Assembly: GCA_013433145.1 (NCBI GenBank)
Contig: CM024183.1
Location: 4,954,001-5,018,000 of the forward strand
Length of the DNA stretch: 64,000 nt
Origin: Ascaris suum
Taxonomy: Eukaryota > Nematoda > Chromadorea > Rhabditida > Ascarididae
Direction: 5' to 3'
The position numbers and the translations under genes were made by a program. Of the stretch, positions 27,964 through 47,600 are shown one piece after another (position 1 is the first letter of the stretch; every line of letters starts with the position of its first letter). The notes beneath the pieces are model-generated. The model was not told the origin of the DNA. It saw only the letters and a program-made list of their open reading frames with translations, and did no database searches.

Positions 27964-29455
27964 CTAAATATCTGTTGCAATGAAGAGGGGATTTTTGCAG
28001 AATATTCTTGTCCGCTTCGAAAAGTTTTGAAATGAGCTCGGTGAACTTGTCGATAGGTTGATCGCCTTTCGTTAACACGTCTGCGTTGTTTTCCTTCTTC
28101 ACTACACAAAACAGATAGTGACTCGTCACTCTCCTCTTTATGTAACAAATGGTCACATTTCTTTCATATAATGCACTCTTTTGACTTTCCAACAAATATC
28201 GTAGAACGCATATCTTCCCTTCAGTGCATTTTGCGAGGCTCTCCCAATCGCTCTTCTTAGGCTGATCAACCACTAAGAAATATTCATTTACGCCAACCGC
28301 TGAAAATATTTTGGTATTCTCTTACTTTCAACGAAATTCTTCTTCGGTGGGTAAATGGCGACAACGTTATGAACACGTTACTTGAGCCATTACGGAATTT
28401 CATCGGCGGTGAAGAAATCGAAGGCGAACAACTCCCAGTAGCACTTAGTAATGAAAGCGTTTATTCAGCCAACTGCACCTATCAAATCCCTTTCGCCTAG
28501 TCAACGTGGTCTCTCAATACCTCAATGTTCCTTTAAATTTCAAAGCGAATGCTTGAGGGTCACTAGCGAAAAGTTTTCGGCATTAGGAATGCTATGGATT
28601 AGACTTTTGTCGTTTATCGAAAGGGGCGACATTAAATTTTCCAGGTGGACGGCATCGTTGACTATGCCGATAAAGTGGCTATTCATGAGAAATTGCAAAG
28701 TGAATTTGCAAGTGTGAACAGACTCTCTGCAATAGAAAAATCGAAGTTTGAGTCGTCACTCACTTCGTTGCAATGTCTATCACAAATAGATCCAGAATCT
28801 TGTCGAAAAGCCTAGCAGAATCAGAAGTGCTCGTGCTGGGAGTACATAGCTAAGAAAAATGAATTAGCAACAGAAATATTCACATAAAAAGTATTCCATA
28901 GGCATTTTTTAATAGCAATGCACAAATTTCAGCAACGTTGGCATGCCTATCCACCAAGCAGCCATTACCCCTCTTTCTATTTTAGAGTCCTCGTGTGCTC
29001 GCAGTAGAGTACCTAGTAGTTCAGATTCCTCAAAAAACTGATTCTGGTGCAAAATCTGCAATTCAGGTTTTATTGACCAAATTTTCGGGTTTCATTTCGA
29101 TTAATGAAGTGTTCAGCTCAGAAAGCTCAATTACTATACTCTACGAACTGAAATGAACGAATCAGAGTTCTCTTAAAACATTCAGCGGTATTTTGTCCAT
29201 ATTGGCAATAATTTAAAGACCGAAGGAGACAGTTGGCCTTCAAGCCTCTCACCTCGAAACGTGCTCCTCCGAAGAGCTTCTTGCAGTCAATGCCGCCATG
29301 CTCAACGACAAAACCCTTAACCACAATATATCTGCGGGAGACGTTTGGATTCATCTTTCCGAACAACTTTTGCGCCACGTTTGACGGATACAGAGGACGT
29401 ATGTATGCACAAGTGAATTCAACAGAATTCATCATACATTTCACTGATGCCAAAC
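27964..29455 (-). pseudogene. Unrecognised multi-exon gene fragment with two in-frame TAA codons
   Basis: Five minus-strand exons join in consistent phase: 29455-29253, 28849-28764, 28726-28564, 28443-28326 and 28272-27964. Each has a good acceptor (TTCACAG, TTTCTTAG, CTATTGCAG, TTACTAAG, TTTCTTAG) and donor. The peptides look like a real protein (KLFGKMNPNVSRRYIVVKG in exon 1, SARLFDKILDLFVIDIAT in exon 2, SDWESLAKC then KICVLRYLLESQK in exon 5). No family was recognised. In exon 4 the frame that fits both neighbours has TAA at 28392-28390 and at 28380-28378, three codons apart, with protein-like text on both sides (FAFDFFTADEIP before; VVAIYPPKKNFVE after). That suggests a decayed gene, a polymorphic null allele, or a wrong exon choice. 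It lies antisense in the long intron before the kinase SH2 exon. Both ends are incomplete: the first exon needs one upstream base and the last leaves one. Confidence 0.45.
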
Positions 29456-29561
29456 CTGTGAACTACGATCACGATTGTTGAATATAACTTTCACAGTCTT
29501 CAGTTGTTGTTGCCATATTAAATTCGCTGTCTTTCAGGTAGATTTCAACTGCTTTGAAGAG

Positions 29562-37811
<8,250 letters not shown>

Positions 37812-38845
37812 GTGAAAGTTTGCCCCATTTTCCTCATCCAGACTTATTGCTTTTGATGGGCGTATATCAGGTTTTGTCTTTTTGCTTTAGTGATCAGGTA
37901 GGATGCCGATCTAAGGACAATCAGAGTTCAGGATGTATTGAGCAATACTAGCTTTAGATGAAGTTCACCTACTGAATTACGCCGCTGGTAAACACAATGA
38001 AACGTACATTTTATGCATGACAATGGAAGATATATCGTGTATTGAAATCACAGCAACTATTGGCAATATTGCGATCAGGGCAATTAAACAAAGCGGTGTA
38101 TTTTAGAATTAGAGAATTGAATAACAATATTCGGTTGTGAACCTCTCCACTAGTAACAAATGGCGTAATCAAATTAGCAAACCTTGCTTAAAACAACTTT
38201 ATAAATCTCTGGATATGTTTTTTTTTTTTGCACTGAAAAATGTGAAATCATCGAAAACTTCACAAGTTCGTCGTAATGACCACTAGGAAGTCTCTTTAAT
38301 TACTGATTTTATTTGAGAAAGGTATATTCATCGACTATTAGGTGATGTTTTATTTAGTGCAATATATATGCCATTCCAAAGATAGGCATTTTAATGCTTC
38401 TTTTGATGACCATCTTTGGGGGAGAAAATTTGTTATGTTTTCTCAAACATTCGAAAATCAAAGCAAAATTGGTTCCATTACTACAACATTTTTCTTAACA
38501 TCAGAGAATATTTCATATAATGCAATGGGACAATAAGCAAGAATCCTGTAATATTTAAAAATGACTAATAGAATATTTCAACAAAGGTGGGATCATTTTC
38601 GTGAAAACTATTGCATTTTATTATTGTCTCCTTGTATCCTGAAAAAAAAAAGCATTCATCGCTTGCTCCAGTCACCACCATACATTTGGCGATAATTGAC
38701 AGCACTTATTAATCACATGTAAGCATCACTCCATTAATATATGATATGTGAGGCAGCACTCTCATTTCATATGGTTGCGACTATGCGGTTTTTAACAGAA
38801 ATTGGAATAGCCGAATTTAATGAACGTTGAATAATCTCGCAATAT
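37812..38845. other. Between last placed kinase exon and the small minus-strand gene
   Basis: The final kinase exon (DP..RP motif and stop) should lie here or somewhat further right, but nothing in correct phase was found. Confidence 0.3.
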
Positions 38846-40758
38846 TTAGCTGATCCCCGAAGGCAACGATCGATCTTCACTGAATAACCTTCATTTTTCA
38901 CCGTATTCTTTATAACTAAATCCTCACCAGTATCTAAAATTTTGCTCATAGCTATCAAAAACTGTCTAGTTTTCACAAAAGATCACTTCGTGGATATCCT
39001 ATCATAGAACAAAAATTCGACAATTAATGACACCACTCTATGCATTATTTCAAATGTTTGCAATATAGAATATTAAGCTACTTTTTGGGAAATATGGAAG
39101 TATATGATTTGCTTACCTAATTTCTAGAACAACTAAGGAAACCACAATCATATTTTAAAAGAATTCCTCATCATGAAATCATCAAAAAAAAGCAAATAAA
39201 AAACACTACAGTATTCGAAGCACCTAAAATGGTGTATATAGTCGCATCTTTCGTTGATGAAAACATTACTTTTTTTCTTTTGGGTAGATACTAGCAAAAT
39301 GCTGAACGTTGACTCGCACACCTTTGGAAAAAACTTATCTGTAGGTGTGTCTTTAAATTAGCAATTGCAGCGTCCTTCTTCAAGAATGGGATTTGACGCA
39401 ATGTACCGAGTTGTGCAAATGGGAGCGTCTCGGTGGTAAAATTCCCGTGTAAATGCTTATGCACAATGCGATATCCCTCTTTCAATTTGTTAAAGCCTAA
39501 ATCCAGAGCCGTCTTCGAGCACGCATTCTTCAGAAGATATAAACTGAAGCGAATATGTCGATGAAGAGCCATTCTCCTCGTTCCATTTTTCAATTGTTAC
39601 TTCAAGCAAATCGTCTCAGGAAAAATGAGACGAGCAAAAATGGTTTTAAACTCATGCTCACGTGCTGGAAAATGATGTATTTTAGTTGGTGTTTTGTTAA
39701 TGGAATAACTGCAGAGTGGTCGAGGGCGGTGATAGGGGGGAGGGCACAGGAAGAAAAACTATGAGAGGAATGGAATTAGGAAACGAAAATCTCTTCTGCT
39801 TGTCCATTACTTATCCATCACCGTTTTTTGCAATGCATTAAGAAAGGCTAATATTTCGTATTTGTCGATATTCTTTTGGTGTTTAGACGCTTCGTCCCCC
39901 CCCCCCCCCCCCCCCTCCCTCCACTCCTTTTCCTTATCTGCGCTCTCAGCGCGACTCGTTTGGGATGTTATCAAGAGGAAATTTGTTCATTATTTCCCTC
40001 TGTGGCAGTTACAAATTCGTGCTACTGTCCAATGGCCCATCTCACTGGGACGAAAAAGGGGAGAGGTTTGACATGCTCTTACTCTATATGTAAATGTGTG
40101 CAGACTTCTGTTGTACAAATCGTTGAACAGCATTGCATATCTAATTGTTGTGTATAATAAAATAGCTCTTGATGCAAAATGATGGATGAAACTAATGCAT
40201 ATATAATTTCAAACCATCTATTTTGATCACAATATCCACAAAAATGATTAAATCCCCGAGTAACTGAGACAGTATCTTGTGTTGCGGCTAAAATTAAGTG
40301 TAAGGATATCATGCATTAGGTTTACAACACCAGCGCTCACTCTCCATGATGACTCCGGCATTGCCGCCTTCTACACCAGGCTTGATCTCATATTCCAATT
40401 TGCGGGGCTGGTTCACCTATGAGCACATCGTTATCTACCCTGCGATACACTATGAATGTGATCATTTTATTTACGTATTTCATATGAAACAGTTGAAAGT
40501 ATCACCAAGAGAAGACAACCGGCTCTGTATTGCAACAAGCAGATATTTGGTATTGCTTAGCATTAAAGGGTAAAGTTGGAATAATACTGCTGTATAGCGT
40601 TCCACAACTACTGAATGTAGTGCAATAAGCACTATATTGGGTGGGAGCGCTGCACATTGTGCGCTTAATTTCTTCCGGTTACGCGCATAACTGGCCAGAT
40701 CCCTAAAAACTCTGCACGGGAATCGTCTGAAATACCCGAATAACTCGGAAAGCTTCAT
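38846..40758 (-). CDS. Small five-exon gene, 116-residue protein of unknown family
   Basis: Minus-strand exons 40758-40633 (ATG), 40416-40341, 39599-39523, 38965-38928 and 38879-38846 (TAA at 38848-38846) join in phase to give 116 codons plus stop. The last intron is 48 nt, a very typical nematode size. CTCTAAG immediately precedes the ATG, as at a spliced-leader site. The N-terminus is basic and aromatic (MKLSELFGYFRRFPCRVFRD); the middle and C-terminal parts alternate like beta strands (KLEYEIKPGVEGGNAGVIME, later STYSLQFISSEEC). I recognise no domain. It sits between the kinase 3' end and the carboxylesterase 3' end, on the esterase strand. The model rests on phase consistency only. Exon 3 overlaps a longer open frame in another phase, and exon 4 could read on as a longer terminal exon. 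Confidence 0.48.
39896..39915. repeat. Poly-C tract (20 nt)
   Basis: Longest uninterrupted C run in the window, in an intron of the small minus-strand gene. Confidence 0.95.
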
Positions 40759-41688
40759 CTTAGAGTAATTTGTAGTTTACCTCCAATGAGCGAAATAACA
40801 TTTCATTTGGCGACTTCATTTGTTTCTTTATTTATCGCACGAAAAGACAATCAACTGAGGTTGGTATGCGTAACCGGATGAACCGGAAGAATTTTAGGGA
40901 TGGCCAGTTGAGTACTACGTTAGAGGTTGGTATTCCATCGAGATTCTCGGTTAAACATACACCATATATATTTCGTTACTATGAGGTTAGTGATACGTTT
41001 ATCATTTTATTAGAAATCAACTAGTAGAAGTAACATCAACTCTGAGGATTCATAACGTTTTCGATGCTTATGTAAAGATAATAAACGTCCATTTTAATGC
41101 ACTAAAACATGCTCAATCTGTAGAGGAAATAACGGCGGTTATTTTTTATCGTTTCTTTAAAGAGAAGATTAACTTTCAAACGTAGAAAACTGATAATGGA
41201 CTAAATTAATGTATTTTTTGTTAAACTTAACGTCAACGAAATGGAATTGAATAGAAATAGAATTAAAATTGAAAATTGAATTAATTACCCAACAAATAAT
41301 TATCCAACACAAATATCATCAAAAGAATCAAACAACGAGAAAACTCCATATAATCGAACACTTTCATAATACAACTGTTTATAGAAACTAAATTCATTTC
41401 TACGATACTAAATCGAAATAGCATACTCTTTAGTTCCATACTAAATAACTCATTCTTTTGTATTCTTGTAGTTTCAAACTATACCTTGATCTTATCAAAC
41501 TACTGCTTAATCTTATCAAACTGTAGTTTGATTCTTATTGTAGATGATAAAATGATAAATGATGCTTTAAAAAAATGCTAGCAAATGATCTTTGATCCAA
41601 ATTACACTCATCGATAAAATTAATAGCCGTCTTGAAATATTAGCAAACTAACAGTACCTTCATATCCTATAGCAATACAAAAAAAGGA

Positions 41689-44600
41689 TCAGAGCTCTCC
41701 ATGTGAGTCATTTCTAATGATATTATCAAATTCACCATTCGCCACCTCATCTGCAATTTTCCTCCAAAATGCATAACCTTTTCCGCCATATCCATTCGAA
41801 TAATATGTCTCCTTTCGCTCATTAGCAAGAGCTTTCCCATCCACTTTCCAGAAATTCATTTCCTTCACATTCAGAGGTTTCCAATCATCCGATGGCTTCC
41901 TATAAAATATAAGGAAAATATCAATTTTTTAAAGGCTAATGATAGTATTTAGAAAGGATACAGTTGAATCCATGTAAAAACATTGTCTTTTCGTCAGGGT
42001 AGCAGAAAAAAAAGTGATAAATGCTTCTAAAACAGTTCACTTAGCTCTTCGTTTATGGAGGTTGTTTGGATTATGTAGAAATTTTATGCATGAGATCCTT
42101 ATTCGTTGTTTTCCACACAGCCACGGACGATAAAAAAGCGCAAATAAGACGTACGCATAAAATGCCGACGTTTAACCTCAATGATCAACCATAAAACGCA
42201 CCAATGTGTATAAATTTTCGCTTAGACATGGACATTGGGCACAGATCATGGATTCATTGGATACGAAATACCATTTTAGACTAACTTTGCATCATGTATG
42301 CATAAGTTGTTGGGGTTTCATGAATGCTGGAAGTGCACCTGTTTTGGCAAGAATTCAGTCGCCTTCAAATACCTTTGATAAGAATGCAAACCATCAGATA
42401 TGTTGAGTATCTGATGTGAAAAACGAGTTCTCAATCCATGCAAACTCCCTCTCCCTCTTCCACTTGGCCGCCTGCATTCTGACATCAATTTTTATCGTTA
42501 CTACTTCCCACAACATCTTATGGTTTAGTAAGACAATATGGAACGTTAACCTACCCAGTCCGCCTTGACACTCAGTTGGATATGGCACCGAAGGGCCAAC
42601 CTAAAATGATCACTGCAGTGGTCACATTTACTCGTTTAGCCAATTCTCGTTTACTGATCGACTTATGTGCTCCTGTGCCTCACCAGGCAATGTCTGGAGC
42701 CTATATAAGTCGGGCCTTGGCCCGTTTATACATCTCGATATGCTTCCGCCTAGACTCCTATCTCGGCTGTGCTCTAAGATGTCGGCATCGACAGATGGTT
42801 GTCGGTTCCTGCCCCTGCCTGTACTCGATCCTCTTTATACCGGCACTGGCAGTCACAAGACACTCATTATTCCAAACACATGGCATGTCTTTATACAAAT
42901 ACAGGTGGAAATGACGTAAAGAAAACCTCAGCTAACGAACCCAAATTTAACGAAATGTATGAATTCTTCAGCGATTTTATCGGCGGCGATCTCCTCCGCT
43001 TTGCCCCATCTAGTCGGTTGAGTGTTCTCTGTCCATGCATAGTCTGGTTGCATTAGCAAAAACAGCTCCATTCCATGGAAAACCGCTAAAATCGTGCAAT
43101 ATCAGCAACGACAACGATTGCACTTCAACAGATTTCTTTTATTGCGTTCTACACCTCTAACATCATTGAAAAAATTCATTCGATGGGTATTGATGAATTC
43201 TCAAAAAAAAGACGTTACTAACCAATTCATCATTTCAGTCATATATTGGTATATTCCCCTTAAATGAAAAGACGCAATGAGGGCAGATTGATAAAGACGA
43301 AAAGGAAATTCGTGCGGAAATCACTTACGCTTATAATCGGGATATGAGTAGAACGAGTAATAATCGGTATTAAAAGCGATCTGCCAAAGCCATACATTTT
43401 TATTTCCTTGGCGAGTATGTGTGATTGCTTCATCACCAACCGCTCGTATATAAATCAAATCCGAGAGCACCTGGCAGGTATCTCATAAATTATAGATAAT
43501 ACATACATATATAAAGAACAAATAAAATAATGAATATGGATAGTGATAAATCATTAAGCATCAAATATATTTGAAAAATTAGTGATCACTTTAGCGTTCG
43601 CTCAAAAATATACCACACAACAAAAAGACTCAATTACTATCTGTTCTTTGTGATCACTCAAAAATTAGCGATCACCACAAAAGACTCCATAGATTTTTTT
43701 GAGATATTCACAATAGAAATCCTCTTTTTTTAATGAGAAATTTCTAATTTTCATTACTCAGAGTTACTTCTTTGAAATCAATAAACCTTTTGCAAAAACA
43801 CAAAAAAGCGTTTAAGTAGAGAATAACACCTTCCGAGTGGAATTTGCCGAGCGTAAAATCATTATGAGGTGTATCGGTGAATAATTTTGTTCTCTCGAAA
43901 TGCCGATTGAAATATCGTTTTTTCATTGAATTTTTATTTCCCATAATCAATGTTTCCTCTAAAAAAAAATCAATTATAGTAGAGCCTTTTTTTCGGCATG
44001 AACTATAAAATTTACTTCATAATAGAAATTTCACTGAATATTTCAGCAAAGAAGGGAATATTCTATAAAGGGCCTATAACGCTTGAAAATATCATGACAT
44101 TTTAATATCAAGTAAGTTGTTGACTTGGTAAAAAAAAACCAACCCGATTCATATATTTAGTATGCTCTATATTTGACGACGATTTTGCAGGTGGAGGATA
44201 TTGCTCATGAACAAGTTGCATAATCTTTTGAACGCGATTTGCGCCGAATATCAACTTCACCCAATCGCGTATTGATTCATCGACGAATTCAGACGTGTAA
44301 TTCGCAATTGTCTTCTTTCCGGTCGAAAGCGCCCATTCAGCTGAGAAAAAAATAAACTAGGTTAGCATTATCCCAAATGCACAGAATCTTTACGCAATTT
44401 TAACGAATACCGACTGCACAAATTTGAAGTGGAAAGAGAATTTCTGCTCTTCTATAAGATACTGAAGACCTTAAGAAGAAGCCGTAGAATTATGTAACGA
44501 AACTGCTGCAAAAGTGTCCTGAAAAAGAGATCTCTAAAATTAAGGAGTCGATAAGTGCAGATCACATGACCGTTTTTTATAGAGCAGCTATTAAGCTTCG

Positions 44601-47600
44601 AGCAACATGCCGAACTATAAGAATGCACTTTGGATGTTGCCGACAACGAAATAGTATAAGCAGAGAGTCAATAATTCAGCTGAAATCCAGTTGAATAAAG
44701 CGAGTATTCAATCAGAGGCATGCATGCCCAAAGAAAATTTCAAGAAGGGACAAAGATCTAGGCGGTGGGGGTAGTGGGGGGGGGGGGGGAGGGTTGACAG
44801 TTTCGTATCACTTTTACAGCTCGCTCTTTTTCTTTAACTTCCGCATTATTTTCTCTCAAATTACCAACCTTCTTGTATTTCCGCCACCCTATTCAAGCGT
44901 ATCTTAGCAGTACAACATATCACTTTGTCAACTTTATCACTGTGTTATTCTCTCGTTTGCTCAGTCATTTTTTTTTTCTCTTGTTCTTAAAAAAAAATGT
45001 AAATCCTCTCTTTTGATGCAAACAACAATAATTCTTTTTTAACGAAACACCATTTCGAATGCCCTTTATGAATAGACTAATTTTTCATCGTGGATATAGT
45101 GCTATAAATTTTGCTCGAAACGACTATTAAGTTGGAATGCAACTGATGAGAATGAGATAATTTTGAGAGGACAACAAAATATATATTTAAATACCTCAGT
45201 AACCACCAATGAAAATAGTTATTTACATAATAAATTCAGAGCAGAGGTGAAAGGCAATGGTACATTTAACGTGAGCCAATGCTTGCTTATAGAACGATGT
45301 ACGGATCCCTCTTCTTCATCATTCATTGAAAACATTCCAAATAAGGAGTCGACCTGAATTAGTGTCTTTTTTCTTTGGTCCCTGGTTGAATTTCCAATAC
45401 ACTCCTTGATTAACTTCTGAAGCAGAGACATTATTGCAAGAAGTAAAGGTAAAATAAGCGCCCACCATACAAAGCATATTCATCCTCCGTAGATCCCATC
45501 ATCACTGGAATATTCTTCCATTTCATCTTTGATGGCACGTCAGTGAATAATTCCCCATCGATAACTGTGTTCCATCGGAATGTCTGAAAAGCAATATCTC
45601 GTCACTCACTCAGTCTTGCAATTCGATAAGGTCCTCAGCTTCCGCTCTCATCTGATCCAATTGCAATGTTTCAGTACAACTATCCCTCCTCTAATTATCA
45701 AACAAGCAATGGGCAGGTGAATTTTGTATATTAATCTCAATTTGCATATAGTAACACAAAGCCATGAATGGAAGCTCTCTCCACCTTAAATTCATCCTCT
45801 GAAGATCAGCGTTCGTATGAGATCTCTAACCCTTCCCTCTACAAACGCAGTCCTCGTTTCCTTGAGCGCTATATTTTCTTACAAACTGCAGTTGGATTCA
45901 ATCAATCGGCGACTGCACTCCCTCTCCTCATGGAAGAACACTTCGCACAGACCTCTCTTCAAATTTAACTTCACCTTCCACTTTCATCCCACTCTATTGC
46001 AAGGTGAAATCCTTTTCTGAATTCGATGCTATAGGATATAATAAAATAATCGGAATATGTTGGGGACGATTGTACGCTGGCATTATGCTTAGCGACGCAA
46101 ATATTTACCTTTCGTTAGACATTACATGTGCATATAAACAGTACGAGCGAACAGTCCACTATGAGTAGTTTCATATGAATGATGAGATGCATCAATAAAC
46201 TCAGCGAATAAAAACATTGCGTAACAATGAAACCTGAAAGAAAAGCGAAAAAAAGAGATTAGCGAAGGAACCAACCGATGCTTCGTGTGCATTAATTTGT
46301 TTGTGATCGAGTTTTGATAAACATTCCTCCACCGTGTTAATCTTTTCCTTTGTCCATCCTGATTCGTCCACTTCCACACTACAAATCTTAAAAACATCCT
46401 CAGTCAATGCTTGCGGTCAGATATGAGCGGAGAGAGAAGAGAGAGGGAGGCGAAAGGCGAACCAGAAGAGAGGATAGAGAAGAAGTTGACAGCTCCTTTC
46501 GTTTACTCGCCTATCAAGTATTATGATGAGCAAGCGTAAATTCACTAAAATCATTAGAAATCACTTTAGAATGCCGCAAATTTCGCTGGTCAAGTTCATA
46601 GAGAGTAGAGACCTCAACTCACGATTATGTCACTTTGACCTTGTCTTATCGTTGAAAGAATTTTGTAAATCGAGAACTCGAAAAATCCCTTATGCAAAGC
46701 GAAAAAAAGTATAGAAACCGGATTGGCGTACTTACTACCTAGAAGAGAAGACGACAAATTCTCTCTATGCACTCCGGTTTACACCTCTCCAATAAAAATA
46801 TTACTTCTGATAGATAATTGCTTTATTTTTTACTGTTTAAATTTACTCTGATGTGAATTTATCAATACCATCTTCTTCATTGAATCGTCAATTTATTGAG
46901 AATGAAGAATGAGTTTAGTTGGAGAAGAAACAAAGAAAATGTCTCCAAATAATTTCTCTTGTTTTCAATATTTACTGAAATCTATTTCATTGGTTGCAAT
47001 TTAATAATTACTGTAATTACAGTAAGGCGGAATTATGGATGCAATAAAAGAAGAAGAACACACCTGTTTGGCTCTATCGAATGATTGTGTGAATGTGCCA
47101 TAAATTTTATCGAAGCAAACTTCAGCCGCACAACTCAGTAGAATTACGCCTCGAAAGAGCGCTAAAGTAACAGCTCCCTTAGTTATCAATAAAACGAAAT
47201 AAAAAGTGATTAATAACTACGAAGAGAATCGAACAAAGCTCATTAACGATAGGAAGAAAAAGGGATCCTGTATATTCTATCCGCAATATGACCGAGCTAG
47301 ATTTAGTCGTAGACTATTATTCAACAAAAAATGAGTGAAAATTTCAGAGATGAGCCTTAGAAAACGAGATTCTTAATTCATGTCAACAGTCGTTATGAAT
47401 AAGAACTCTCTAGCAGCAACAGAATTATAAAAGTACATCGATACCTCTTTATTTTCGCCTTCTGCTTCATAAAAAGGAGATGACGAAAAGAGATTAAGGA
47501 TGGCCAAAAAGCTTGCCATTCCACAATCCAAATAGAGGCCTCGAAATGAAGCCACGAAATAGTAAAAGAAAATACGGACTCAAAATCGTCACACAAATAA

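Noticed and set aside
38846..38890. Plus frame reading DPRRQRSIFTE after ATATTTAG, like the kinase DP..RP motif
   Set aside because: The acceptor gives the wrong phase for exon 37811 and the frame stops at once. It is antisense to the last exon of the small minus-strand gene.
39291..39593. 100-codon minus open frame
   Set aside because: A shorter frame in another phase (39599-39523) fits the flanking exons with good splice sites; the long frame has a stop just upstream and no usable acceptor.
39555..39640. Plus frame reading like a kinase tail (SPRSIFQLLLQANRL)
   Set aside because: No acceptor in phase 0 exists to join it to kinase exon 37811, and upstream AG positions bring in a stop. It overlaps an exon of the minus-strand small gene.
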